Source of the DNA: UBA6898 sp964463135 | GTDB lineage: Bacteria > Nitrospirota > Thermodesulfovibrionia > Thermodesulfovibrionales > UBA6898 | Reading direction: 5' to 3' | DNA: 64,000 bases | Assembly: GCA_964463135.1 (NCBI GenBank) | Contig: CAYXBA010000008.1 | Span: 1-64,000, forward strand | In this document: one piece after another, positions 1 to 9,156 of the stretch | Layout: each line of letters begins with the position of its first letter | Numbering within the stretch: the stretch's first letter is position 1 | Made by a program: the position numbers and the translations under genes | Notes under the pieces: model-generated | Seen by the model: only the letters and a program-made list of their open reading frames with translations | Database searches by the model: none | What the model was told of the DNA's origin: nothing

Positions 1-3000
1 TTTGTCGTATTTTACACCTTATACGACTGTCCGATTTCCGGGGTCCACCTCTGTACTCGGTGATCGCAAGCGGCTTCAGTGTGCCGGGATTTTCAGCACC
101 GAAGGAGGGCATTGCCGTTCCTGTTATCGTCGGATTATAAAGCACCTTAGGAACGCTGATTGACGCTGTTCCTCCGGCCTCTATCCTGTTCACCATAGGC
201 ATCGCGCCCGTAGTATATGTTGTCTGATAAAAACCATTGCCGATATTCTTTGTCAATCCTGCAGTTCCGTTGCCTTGAACACTGGTAAACGTAACGTTCC
301 CATTCGCTATCTTCTCGGTGATCACCTTGCCGGTGCTTGTCAGATTCCAGCAGCTTCCCTGCCCTGAAGAGCATGTTGTTGGCCCCTGAAGCTTGACATC
401 ATCATGCATGAATAGGAACTCGGCCGTAAGAGGCGTCTTTAAAGGGGTGCCTGCCCTGGCAGCATCGATGGCCTGGCCTTTATCGTTCACCTGTTGCATG
501 GAACGCAGGTATATCCCCGGTGGGATGTAGTTGTCTGCGGACCTGAAGCCTGTGGTGTAGAGTTCGAAATATGCAGGCAGAAGGTTTGCTGCATTGATGT
601 CTTTGACCTCGATACTGTATTTCGTTGCCACGGTGTCGCCGAAGAAGGCAGTGCTGACTGCCCCAAAGTATTCGGTTGTTATCGGCGCTTCTGTTCTCGA
701 AGGGCAGTCTCCATAGAGCGGGAAAGCGTTGCTGCAGGTCCCCTTGTCATAGAACTCAATGCCCCTCGGATTTGGCGGCAGCGTTGTGCCTGCGTATCTC
801 GGCAGTATGCTGTTGGCCTTCAATCTTATGGTGCGGTTGGAGATCGGATTTCCATGCTTGTCTACCACCTGGGCAACAAGACTCCCGACAGGGTTGTTTG
901 CAAGCCCGGCATTGCCATCACCGAGGACTTTCTTGATCTCGAATGGATCATCCGGTATGCCGTATATTTCAAAGGGCGGAGAAAGGCTTATATCCCCTGT
1001 CGCGCTCCTGACTGTGGCTGTTATTACATTAATACCCACCTGGGTTACGTATTTGTCAGTGGATGTGAGCTTCATGTACCCGGGATTATCCCCTGTCCTT
1101 GTGCCTGGACTAAACGGTGCTGAAGCAAAGCCATTGAGCGAGGTGGTCGTCTCGTAAATATCTTTCGAGTTTCCGAACATTCCCTTGCCTGCGACTGCCC
1201 TGAAGGTAACTTTTGCTCCTTCAACACGTCTTCCGTTTTTATCCGCAACGATCACCTCTATATCGCGGGGAACCCGTTTACCGACGATCACCCGCTGTCT
1301 GTCAGTAGCGGTAAATTTTGCGATCTTGAACGCAGACATGGGGTCCGTATTGTGTCCTTTGGAATTTGGGTGGCTCAGTATTGCCTGGAGTTCTTTATTT
1401 GTCCAGCCAGTAGGCGTAACAACGCTCATGCCTCCGGCGATCATGCCTGAAAGCATATACCCCGCCTCGCCGGTGGAGGGGTTCTCTTTCAGATAGCCGA
1501 CGCCGGTCCAGTCGAGATAGCTTATAGCGTTCAGCAATAAGCTGTCAGCAAAAGGCATACGGACAACGAGGCCTTGATTGACTGCGTTTGCGATGTCCTC
1601 CCTGATGTTGTCGTCAAGGTCGAGGGTTGGCAGGAGGGTATTTATGTTTGTCTTGTTTATTGTCAGTAGCTGACCGCTGAGAGCTGATTGCTGATCGCTT
1701 ACGAGCTGGAACAGCTTTGCTGTTGATATGGACTCGACCTGCAAGTCATCCTCGAATATCTTATGCTCAAGAACAGACCCTTCAAGTCCGGATAGCTGCA
1801 TGAAAGTCTTTTTCCTGTCTTCAGAAGAGGGCGAACCGCCATTCGCCCCTACGCTGACCGCTGACGGCTGAATGCTGACCGCTCTTAAACTCGCATCTAT
1901 AAATACCCCCTTCCATTCAAACCCATGCGGCATGTCGAGAAGGTATGTTACGTCTATCACACCTCCGACCGTTACGACCGTAGGAACAGGTCTTGCGATC
2001 TTCAGGTGCAGAAGCGAGGCAAACTCATCCTCTGCATTATTCCATCGGTCAATATACCGGGTTGCTTCCTTATAAAGGATCGTCTCCGCATCGTCCTTTT
2101 CGCTGATAGCAGAAAGCTGATCGCTGATAGCTTTTTGTGCCACGATGGCGATCGCTGTCACATTTCCTGTTATCTGGGTACTCGAGATCCGTTCAACGCC
2201 TCTTGGGGATATGAGCTCTACTGCAAGGACAAAGTCTTCTCCCATTGCCAGCCCGTCTTTGCCCACCACCACTCTCTCTTCATTGACCTTCAGCACAGGC
2301 CTCAGCTTTATGAGATATGCGGGCGTATTGTCCAGCCCCCCGTAAGAGTCCATGATCTGCTGGTCTTCTACTGTCTCCGGTTCGTATGTCATGATTATCT
2401 GTTGGTTGCTAAGTTTGTATAGGGGCAGGGTAATCTCAAAGAGGGGACTGCTGCTCGCTATTTGCTGATTGCTGAAAGCTGACAGCTTGACTTTATGTTT
2501 CAGGTCTTCCGGAATCTGCGTATATTCATGGGTGATCTTCTTCTGCTCAAACTGCATGCTGTTTGGCAGTATCTTCATATCTTCCGGGATAAGGCTGCGT
2601 GTCAGCTTGTAGCTGTCAGCAGTAAGCGGGGAGCTGAGGGCAGAGAGCTTGTCCTTAAAATACTCAACCGGTGTCCGGGTCTGTACTGCACCGAGGTATT
2701 CATCCCTTATTGCAGAAAGCTGTCCGTTGTCTGCTGAGAGCTCGGGAGGGGAGTTGTATGTATATCCTTTCGGTTTTATGCTGGTATCCAGTCCGAGCCA
2801 GGTGGGGTCGCTGTCGTCGATCATAGTGCCCCGGTAGTTGCCATAAGGTATCCGGCTTTCGACCCAGATATGCTCTATCTGGATGTTTGCTATCTTTCCG
2901 CCCTGTATGACCGGCCTATACGGTATGCCTGCCTTCTGGAAGAACTCGGCCATCTTCAGGGGGTCATTTATCCCGATGAGGTTCTTTGCCTTTTCTATGT

Positions 3001-3860
3001 CAGGGAAGAACTCTATGGTTCCTCTGAGGTATCGGGCCGGAAATCCCGAGGCACGGAGAAGCGCTGCAAGCAGCGTTGCCTGGTCGCAGTCATTGCCGCT
3101 CTTCTGATGCAGTGTCTCCTCTGCCCCCTTCATGCAGCCCCAGTACCATTCGGTATCGATACTGTTCTTTACATATTCGTAGATCGCGATCGGTTTCCAG
3201 TTCAGGGACTGGGCAAGGGCTGCGATCTCGGGGGATATTGGGGCCTCGGGAGTATCTTTGATGTCATCAGGGCTTACTGTCTGGCTGCCGCCCCTGTATG
3301 CAGGTACTATTGCCGGAGATGCATCAGGCTCCTCTGGCGGGTAGTTCAGATTTTTGTAAGGAAGGCTTCCGAAGATCGGTCTTCTGTTCCTGGGGAGGAT
3401 GCTGTCGAGAAGGGTCTGCAGCGTTTGCAGGATTTGCTGGGTTTGAAGCTGAGAGCTTACCGCTGATTGCTGAAGACTTTCTATTAATCCCAGATACTCT
3501 CCGAGGGCTTTCAGATATCCGGCTTCCATGTCCCGGTGTCGCTCCCCGGCCTTGCCCCCAAGTTGATTGGCGGCTTCCTGCCGTAATCTGAACCTCTCCT
3601 GAAGCAGGGCATGCGCTGTCTTTATGCGCTCTGCAATGTCTTTGAGGTAGGTTATCTCTTTGTCGATGGAAGAGGCATTTTCCAGCTTCTGTTGGGACTG
3701 CAGGACAATGGCCCTGCTCTGTATCAGGGACTGCTGGAGCTCTTTTTCAAGATCAGGTTCAAAGGCTTCTGCTGAAAAAGGAATAATGAGGAGGATGAAA
3801 CATGCGGCAGACAATAGAAAACCAGATAGTTGTACGCAGCCCCGATAACCCCGTTTCACT
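1..3860 (-). CDS. giant secreted transglutaminase-fold protein, 3' partial, probable frameshift near the 5' end
   Basis: The minus strand stays open from about 3855 to the window edge, roughly 1280 codons, without a stop. A transglutaminase-like core lies around 3115-2800: a Cys in SGNDCDQATLLAALLRASG, a His in IEHIWVES and an Asp in MIDDSDPTW give the usual Cys-His-Asp triad. The rest is long beta-rich, Ig/invasin-like sequence. A GTG at 3860 preceded by GGAGGGG starts a clear signal peptide (MKRGYRGCVQLSGFLL, then SAACFILLIIP), but that frame ends soon after the run at 3775-3782. Removing one base there joins it to SAEAFEPDL and the long frame. The first ATG of the long frame is near 3526. 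Seven blocks of a 7-base repeat are translated in frame. The role is unknown; an exported peptidase or cross-linking enzyme is the likeliest reading. Confidence 0.75.
1669..1710. repeat. GCTGANN heptamer block inside the transglutaminase gene
   Basis: The plus strand reads as tandem 7-base units of the form GCTGANN (GCTGACC, GCTGAGA, GCTGATT, GCTGATC, GCTTACG). On the coding strand it gives VSDQQSALSGQLLT with no stop. Confidence 0.8.
1829..1888. repeat. composite block: GGGCGAA palindrome plus GCTGANN heptamers
   Basis: A perfect inverted repeat, GGGCGAA-CCGCCA-TTCGCCC (1829-1848), is followed directly by GCTGACC, GCTGACG, GCTGAAT and GCTGACC units. The block is read in frame as RAVSIQPSAVSVGANGGSPS. 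Confidence 0.75.
2102..2135. repeat. GCTGANN heptamer block
   Basis: Units GCTGATA, GCAGAAA, GCTGATC, GCTGATA and GCTTTTT follow one another. The coding strand gives QKAISDQLSAISEKD. Confidence 0.75.
2453..2489. repeat. GCTGANN heptamer block
   Basis: Units GCTGATT, GCTGAAA, GCTGACA and GCTTGAC are clear, with a degenerate lead-in. The coding strand gives VKLSAFSNQQIASS. Confidence 0.7.
2602..2742. repeat. two degenerate GCTGANN blocks (2602-2650 and 2712-2742)
   Basis: Both stretches show repeated AGCTGTC, AGCTGAG and GCTGAGA-like units, more diverged than the other blocks. They encode DKLSALSSPLTADSYKL and PPELSADNGQLSAIRDE, again rich in Ser, Ala, Leu and Gln. Confidence 0.5.
3448..3475. 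repeat. GCTGANN heptamer block
   Basis: Units GCTGAGA, GCTTACC, GCTGATT and GCTGAAG follow one another. The coding strand gives QQSAVSSQLQT in the coiled-coil-like N-terminal region. Confidence 0.65.
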
Positions 3861-4056
3861 TGCCCCTCCACAAGTCAAGTCAGCGTCTATGTATATATGG
3901 AACTCAGTCAGCCTGCAAAATATATCAGTCTGTTTATGAGACTGTCAAGGATAAATTTGCGAAGCAACAGCAAGGAAGCAGCTTAAAGCCCCCGGTTGAA
4001 AAAAAGGGGGTGAACGTATATTATTAGCAGGAAGATCAGATCATTCAGGGGGAACA

Positions 4057-4476
4057 ATGAAAAAGATAACGCTTCTCTTGCTCGCATGCCTGCTGCTTGT
4101 GTCCTGCGGTAAAAAAGAGGTCAAACAGACCACACAGGAATCGAAGTCAGCCAAAGAAGCCTTTGGCGTTGCAGAGACGATCAAGAATGCCTTTCTGGCA
4201 AAGGATTCGGCAACCATACAGAGAAATACGACCGAGAGCGGATTCAAGGATGTAATGTCCGGCAAACAGGCCTATGACAGTGCGGAGATTACCCTTACTC
4301 CCCGATGGGTCGAGATAGAAGGGGAGCAGATGCATGTGAACATTTCCTGGAAAAGTGCCTGGACGCTCTCAGGGAGAAAGTCTGAGGAGCGCGGCATGGC
4401 TGTCTTTGTGATGGAGGGTAATCCTCTGAAAGTGACCAGGATACTCAGGGCGAACCCTTTTAAGATGCAGGAATAA
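4057..4476 (+). CDS. small predicted lipoprotein
   Basis: This 139-residue protein begins with a typical lipoprotein signal peptide: MKKITLLLLACLLLVSCGK, lipobox LVSC with the modified Cys at residue 17. The mature part is charged at first and then beta-rich. I do not recognise the domain; DUF4440/SnoaL-like small folds are possible but unproven. A strong ribosome site (GGGGGAAC) precedes the ATG. It stands alone between the divergent transglutaminase gene and the convergent fmdB-like gene, so it is probably monocistronic. It would be anchored in the outer or inner membrane. Confidence 0.8.
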   Translation: MKKITLLLLACLLLVSCGKKEVKQTTQESKSAKEAFGVAETIKNAFLAKDSATIQRNTTESGFKDVMSGKQAYDSAEITLTPRWVEIEGEQMHVNISWKSAWTLSGRKSEERGMAVFVMEGNPLKVTRILRANPFKMQE

Positions 4477-4491
4477 CCAGTTCAGCGTTCC

Positions 4492-4707
4492 TTACTTGCA
4501 GGAACTGCAGGAGCCTTTGTTGCAGGAGGTGCAGCCTGCAGAGGATGACCCGGCAAAGGGCTTATCTACGCCGCTCATGCCAAAGGCAGACATCTTTTTC
4601 TTCACATCCTTTGATGAGCATTTTGGACAGAGGACTTCCCTGCTGCCGAAGACCAGCTTCTCAAAATCCTCGCCGCACTTATTGCATCGGTACTCATAGA
4701 TCGGCAT
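4492..4707 (-). CDS. FmdB family zinc-ribbon protein
   Basis: The 71 residues open with MPIYEYRCNKCGEDFEKL, the hallmark of the FmdB/CxxC_CxxC_SSSS family. C8/C11 and C27/C30 form the zinc ribbon. A Ser/Gly/Cys-rich tail (SSSAGCTSCNKGSCSSC) follows and adds possible metal ligands. FmdB was named from a formamidase operon regulator, but most members have no known function. It lies 15 bases downstream of the transaldolase gene on the same strand, and its AGGGAG ribosome site sits at the end of the hexamer repeat that spans the transaldolase stop. Confidence 0.85.
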   Translation of the reverse strand: MPIYEYRCNKCGEDFEKLVFGSREVLCPKCSSKDVKKKMSAFGMSGVDKPFAGSSSAGCTSCNKGSCSSCK

Positions 4708-4716
4708 GTGATCTCC

Positions 4717-4740
4717 CTGACCTTAGCCTCGACCTTGACC
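4717..4740. repeat. hexamer repeat across the transaldolase stop codon
   Basis: On the minus strand the tail of the transaldolase gene reads GGTCAA GGTCGA GGCTAA GGTCAG. These near-tandem 6-base units contain the TAA stop and run up to the ribosome site of the next gene. A similar unit (AGGTTA) occurs between qmoB and qmoC. Confidence 0.55.
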
Positions 4741-5388
4741 TTTTTTCTTGGGGACCTTTTCCCAGTCTTTCAGAAACTTCGAGAGCCCGATATCGGTCAG
4801 GGGATGCTTTATGAGCTGGGTGATCACGGAGTAGGGAATGGTTGCAATATGTGCCCCCATGCGGGCTGCATCAAGCACATGGAGCGGATTCCTCACTGAT
4901 GCGACGATCACTTCGGTCTCGAAGAGATAGTTTGCATAGATATCCAGGATCTCCTCGACTATGTCCATGCCATGGTGGCTGATGTCGTCAAGCCGGCCGA
5001 CAAACGGGCTTACATAGGATGCTCCTGCCTTTGCTGCAAGCAGGGCCTGGTTGGCAGAAAAGATCAGGGTAACGTTTGTCTTTATACCGAGGGAAGAGAG
5101 CTTCTTGACCGCCTTGAGCCCTTCCTCGATCATCGGGATCTTGATGACGATATTCTTATGGATCTTCGCGAGCTCTTTTGCCTCTTTTATCATCACATCA
5201 GCAGTGGTACCGATCACTTCGCCGTTCACCGGTCCTTTTACAATACTGCAGATAGTCTTGAGTATCTGTACAGGGTCCTTGCCTTCTCTGGCAATAAGCG
5301 AGGGATTTGTGGTTACTCCGTCAATGACGCCCAGCTCCCAGGCCTTTTTGATCTCGTCGATGTTTGCGGTATCAATAAAGAATTTCAT
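4723..5388 (-). CDS. tal: transaldolase, short (TalC/FSA-like) type
   Basis: The 221-residue protein starts MKFFIDTANIDEIKKAW and carries VTTNPSLIAREGK, the active-site K83 in IVIKIPMIEEG and the NVTLIFSANQALLAAKAG strand. This is the short transaldolase/fructose-6-phosphate aldolase subfamily of 210-220 residues. It would transfer dihydroxyacetone units between sugar phosphates in the non-oxidative pentose phosphate pathway. The start at 5388 is chosen because GGGGAGAGCC lies just before it and matches the family N-terminus; a longer frame reaches 5415. The last residues (KKKGQGRG) come from the hexamer repeat, so the tail is probably not functional. Confidence 0.92.
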   Translation of the reverse strand: MKFFIDTANIDEIKKAWELGVIDGVTTNPSLIAREGKDPVQILKTICSIVKGPVNGEVIGTTADVMIKEAKELAKIHKNIVIKIPMIEEGLKAVKKLSSLGIKTNVTLIFSANQALLAAKAGASYVSPFVGRLDDISHHGMDIVEEILDIYANYLFETEVIVASVRNPLHVLDAARMGAHIATIPYSVITQLIKHPLTDIGLSKFLKDWEKVPKKKGQGRG

Positions 5389-5452
5389 GGCTCTCCCCTG
5401 AAGAATAAGATGCATTATTATAATGGAACAAAACCGGTTTTGTCCTTGCTGC

Positions 5453-6646
5453 CTACCCCTTCTTTGCCAGTACCGGTTCCTGGTACAGCTTCCTTAAGCA
5501 GTATGCCTCTTCGATAAGCTCGATCAGATGAATGACAGGCCTGTCCGTGATGGTCCTGCCGAGCTGGAGCATGCAGCCCGGACATGACGTAACTACTGTT
5601 GCGGCCTTTGTTGCCATGAGGCTGGTTGTGCGTTTGAAGAGCATGCTTTCTGACATCTCCTTGTACGAGGTGCAGAACGTCCCACCAAACCCGCAGCAGC
5701 CCTGAGAGGCAGGCTCAATAAGACCGAGCCCGGCCCTAGTAATAATATCGCGCGGCTCTTTTTTCACATTGAGGCTGTACTGCAGATGGCAGGGGTCGTG
5801 GTACGTGACGGTCCGGTCAATGGCCTCGACCCGCTCAAGTTTGTCCTGCAGAAAAACAGAGATGTCGGTCGCTTTTTCGAGTCCCTTGCCGATCAGGGAG
5901 ACATATTCATGTTTCAGCGTCAGGGTGCAGGTGGGGCAGAGGCTCAGGATCGCAGCCACCTTGAGCCTGCTGAAGACGCGGTGGTTGTTCCGTGCCAGCT
6001 CTGCAGCCTCTTCCTCCATGCCGGCCGCACGCAGGGGAGCACCGCAGCAGACCTCATCCTTCGGCAGCACCACCTCATACCCGAGGGACTGCAGCACATT
6101 GATAAGCGATTCGCCGAGATGAGGCAAAAGATAATTGACGCTGCATCCGGTAAAGATCGCCACCCTGCCTTTTTTCTTCGGCACCTTATGTACCTGCTCG
6201 ATGGCATGAAACGGCTGATCCGGGATCTCGGGTCTGAAGGGTATGATCTTCCGCTTTGCGAGAAAAGGGATAAGAAAGTCCTGGCCCATAGAGAGGACCC
6301 TGAAGCTCAGGTCAGGCCAGGTCGTAAAAATTTTAAGCAGATATCTCAGGAATCTTCTCCGCTTATCGCGTTTTCTGAGCATGTATCGTCCCTGATGGAT
6401 CAATTCCGGGATGTCGATGCCGAGCGGACAGACGCTGGTACAGGCACCACAGAGGATGCAGCTGAAGAGTCGCTCGCTCAGCAGAGAGGAGGGTTCCAGT
6501 TCCTCAGTAATAAGGCCCTTGACCAGTTTCAGCCGGCCTCGCGCGCTCATGCCCTCGGTCAGGCTGTCTTCATAGGTCGGACAGGAGGCCTTGCAGCTGC
6601 CACAGAGCGTGCATCGTGAAAGGTCAGGAAAGTCTTCTTTGCGCAT
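5453..6646 (-). CDS. glcF: GlcF-like iron-sulfur subunit of a glycolate/lactate-type oxidase
   Basis: The 397-residue protein has two N-terminal ferredoxin motifs (CTLCGSCKASCP near residue 12 and CILCGACTSVCP near 63) and two C-terminal CCG domains (CCGAPLRAAGM and CCGFGGTF). That order is typical of GlcF and related HdrD-like subunits. It would pass electrons from a FAD-linked 2-hydroxyacid dehydrogenase to the membrane pool. No GlcD flavoprotein gene is nearby, so the partner is encoded elsewhere and the substrate is open. Confidence 0.88.
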   Translation of the reverse strand: MRKEDFPDLSRCTLCGSCKASCPTYEDSLTEGMSARGRLKLVKGLITEELEPSSLLSERLFSCILCGACTSVCPLGIDIPELIHQGRYMLRKRDKRRRFLRYLLKIFTTWPDLSFRVLSMGQDFLIPFLAKRKIIPFRPEIPDQPFHAIEQVHKVPKKKGRVAIFTGCSVNYLLPHLGESLINVLQSLGYEVVLPKDEVCCGAPLRAAGMEEEAAELARNNHRVFSRLKVAAILSLCPTCTLTLKHEYVSLIGKGLEKATDISVFLQDKLERVEAIDRTVTYHDPCHLQYSLNVKKEPRDIITRAGLGLIEPASQGCCGFGGTFCTSYKEMSESMLFKRTTSLMATKAATVVTSCPGCMLQLGRTITDRPVIHLIELIEEAYCLRKLYQEPVLAKKG

Positions 6647-6689
6647 GGGGTATTATAATCGATTACACATAGGTAAGCCGACAGACCAC

Positions 6690-6785
6690 AAATCTCCCCA
6701 ACCCCCTCTTTGCTAACCAACAGTAGGTGCTCTAAGCAAGAGGGGCATTTTCCTCACTTTGACAAAGGGAGGTTAGGAGGGATTT
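6690..6785. repeat. imperfect palindromic element (MITE-like)
   Basis: Two 23-base arms (6690-6712 and 6763-6785) pair at 17 of 23 positions. A second nested inverted repeat (CCTCTTTGCTAA with TAAGCAAGAGG) lies inside. The element fills the glcF-larE gap and looks like a dispersed non-coding repeat. No transposase is present. Confidence 0.6.
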
Positions 6786-6818
6786 ATTAATTGAATGTCT
6801 TTATACTTATGATCTGCT

Positions 6819-7652
6819 TCAGTCTTTCGCAGGATCCTGCGGCAGCATGCGGTTCAGGCTGCCGCTTCGAAAGCCCTCAAGGTCCAGGGAAACAAAGCTG
6901 AACCCGAACGACTTGAGCCTTTCAGCAACAGCCTTTCGGTTCCTGAGCAGCAGGGCCATTTCATCTTCAGGAACTTCTATGCGTGCAACATCAGTATGGA
7001 CCCTGACGCGCACGGTCCTGATGCCGAGCGATCTCAGGAAATCCTCAGCCTGCTCGACCCGGCGGAGGAGGGGGAGGGTTATCCTCTGGCCATACGGGAA
7101 ACGCGAAGAGAGGCACGGAGAAGAAGGTTTGTCCCAGGTGCCAAGCCTCAATCTTTTTGAAAGCTGCCTGATATCGTCCTTCGATAGTCCGGCTTCTGCC
7201 AGAGGGCTCTGCACACCATACAGCTCAGCAGCTTTTCTTCCCGGTCTGAAATCCTGCAGGTCATCTGCGTTGCTTCCGTCGAAGACCGCTTCATAGGCTT
7301 CTTCTTTTGCGATCTGCTGTATTCTCTGAAAGAGATCCTGCTTGCAGAAAAAACACCGGTCAGGCGGGTTCTTCAGAAAGGATTCGTTCTGCAGCTCTCC
7401 GGTCATGATCACCCGGTGCCGGACATTCTCCTGCAGGGCAAAAGAGACTGCCTGCTGAAGCTCCTTTTCAGGGACTGTTTCGGACTTGCCGATTATTGCC
7501 AGAAAGGGGATGTCCGAGATCTTCAAGGCCCTGAGCAGAAATGAACTGTCAACACCGCCTGAAAAGGCGAGCAGGGCAGACGGGATCTGTTTCAGTCTGG
7601 TTATGAGAAGAGAAAATTTTTGGTCGAGGATCTCAGGAGCCTCAGGGCTCAC
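6819..7652 (-). CDS. larE: LarE-type ATP-dependent sacrificial sulfur transferase
   Basis: This 277-residue protein shows the PP-loop SGGVDSSF at residues 31-38, then DRCFFCKQDLF (C100, C103) and SPCLSSRFPYG (C180). LarE adenylates the pyridinium carboxylate of the nickel-pincer precursor and inserts sulfur. The family sulfur donor is a Cys equivalent to C180; proteins that also carry the CxxC are thought to use a [4Fe-4S] cluster instead. The gene overlaps rng by 4 bases (ATGA), so translation is coupled. LarB and LarC are absent from the window, so the actual thiolated product is not shown. Confidence 0.88.
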   Translation of the reverse strand: MSPEAPEILDQKFSLLITRLKQIPSALLAFSGGVDSSFLLRALKISDIPFLAIIGKSETVPEKELQQAVSFALQENVRHRVIMTGELQNESFLKNPPDRCFFCKQDLFQRIQQIAKEEAYEAVFDGSNADDLQDFRPGRKAAELYGVQSPLAEAGLSKDDIRQLSKRLRLGTWDKPSSPCLSSRFPYGQRITLPLLRRVEQAEDFLRSLGIRTVRVRVHTDVARIEVPEDEMALLLRNRKAVAERLKSFGFSFVSLDLEGFRSGSLNRMLPQDPAKD

Positions 7653-9154
7653 AGGGAGCTGACCTCGTAGTTTTCCTGGTGCATCTTGCTGTCAGACCTG
7701 ATGATCACCTTTGCGCCGTACTGTTTTTCGACATCCTCGATGCCGAGCATCTCCTCATCCGAGAGCAGTTCTGCAACGAGCGGATGGGCAGTGATGATGA
7801 TCTTGGTGCTGCCGTGGCGCGCCATCTTTTTTATGGTGCGCAGGATCTCATATGAAAGCGTATCCGGCGACCGTATGAAGCCTTTGCCTTCACAGTACGG
7901 GCAGGTGGTGCAGAGCGTCCTGCCGAGGCTCTCCCGCACGCGCTTCCTGGTCATCTGGATCAGGCCGAGCTCTGAAACATGCAGGATCGTGTTCTTTGCC
8001 CGGTCCTTTTTCATCGCCTCGGAAAAGGCATTGAAAAGCTTTTCCCTGTTCTCGATAATGTCCATGTCGATGAAATCTATGATGATGATGCCGCCGAGGT
8101 TCCTGAGCCGGATCTGGTATGCGATCTCCTTGACCGCCTCGAGGTTTGTCTTCAGGATCGTGTCTTCAAGCCCTTCCTTGCCGACAAACTTGCCGGTGTT
8201 CACATCTATGACGGTCATCGCCTCTGTCTGATCAACAACGATATAGCCGCCTGATTTCAGCCAGACCCTGCGTCCCAGGGCACGTGATATATCAAGCTCA
8301 ATGCCGAAGGCGTCAAAGATCGGTTCTGCGGCCTCGTAGAGCTCTATTTTGTTCAGCAGCTTCGGGAAATAGGTCTGCACAAACTCGATCACCCGGTCAT
8401 ATTCCTCCCGGGAGTCTATGACAAGGCGCTCAACATCCTGGCTCATGAGGTCGCGGATCGAACGCGTTACCAGATCAAGGTCGCTGTACAGCAGTCCTCG
8501 CGCAGGTACGCGGTCCTTCTTCCTCTGGAGGTTTTCCCAGAGCAGCACGAGGAAGGCAAGGTCCTTCTTCAGGTCCTCCTCAGGGGAGTCCTCGCTTGCG
8601 GTGCGGATGATTAGGCCGTACCCTTCAGGCTTTATGCGCTGAACGATCTCGGTGAGCCGGATGCGCTCCTCTTCATCCATGATCCTCCGGGAGATGCCGA
8701 CATGTTCAACATTCGGCATCAGCACCAGATATCTTCCGGGCAGCGTTATATAGGATGTAGCACGCGCACCCTTGCTGCCGATAGGGTCTTTCGACACCTG
8801 TACCAGAAGTTCCTGGCCGTCCTGGAGCACTTCATCGATTGGTGTCTCGGCACGGGACCTTCTGGGGAAGAGATCTATTGAAGAATCTTTCTCCTTCTCC
8901 TCGAACATGGGTGCGTATTCATCTGTCTCTGTCTGGATGTCAGCCACATAGAGAAATGCAGCCTTTTCAAGACCGATGTCAACAAAGGCCGACTGCATGC
9001 CGGGCAGGATCTTCACGACCTTTCCCTTGTAAATATTGCCGACAAAGCTTGCGTCACGCCTGCGCTCGACATAGAACTCGATCACCTGGCCGCCCTGCAG
9101 AAGGGCTACCCGTGTCTCGCCATGTGTTATATTGATCAGGATCTCGCTGCCCAT
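7649..9154 (-). CDS. rng: ribonuclease G
   Basis: The 501-residue protein matches the RNase E/G catalytic half. It has an N-terminal S1-type RNA-binding region (GNIYKGKVVKILPGMQSAFV near residue 40), the catalytic core with metal-binding aspartates in IIDFIDMD, and the zinc-link motif CPYCEGKG near residue 420. It would make endonucleolytic cuts in 5'-monophosphorylated RNA, for example rRNA precursors. It has RNase G length with no RNase E scaffold tail. It starts 2 bases downstream of the radical SAM gene and overlaps larE, so the three form an operon. Confidence 0.95.
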   Translation of the reverse strand: MGSEILINITHGETRVALLQGGQVIEFYVERRRDASFVGNIYKGKVVKILPGMQSAFVDIGLEKAAFLYVADIQTETDEYAPMFEEKEKDSSIDLFPRRSRAETPIDEVLQDGQELLVQVSKDPIGSKGARATSYITLPGRYLVLMPNVEHVGISRRIMDEEERIRLTEIVQRIKPEGYGLIIRTASEDSPEEDLKKDLAFLVLLWENLQRKKDRVPARGLLYSDLDLVTRSIRDLMSQDVERLVIDSREEYDRVIEFVQTYFPKLLNKIELYEAAEPIFDAFGIELDISRALGRRVWLKSGGYIVVDQTEAMTVIDVNTGKFVGKEGLEDTILKTNLEAVKEIAYQIRLRNLGGIIIIDFIDMDIIENREKLFNAFSEAMKKDRAKNTILHVSELGLIQMTRKRVRESLGRTLCTTCPYCEGKGFIRSPDTLSYEILRTIKKMARHGSTKIIITAHPLVAELLSDEEMLGIEDVEKQYGAKVIIRSDSKMHQENYEVSSL

Positions 9155-9156
9155 TA

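Noticed and set aside
494..3848. Many plus-strand frames of 60-209 codons
   Set aside because: They are shadows of the long minus-strand transglutaminase gene, have no ribosome sites or recognisable domains, and overlap each other.
5786..6619. 277-codon plus-strand frame inside glcF
   Set aside because: It is antisense to the GlcF-like gene with its intact Fe-S motifs.
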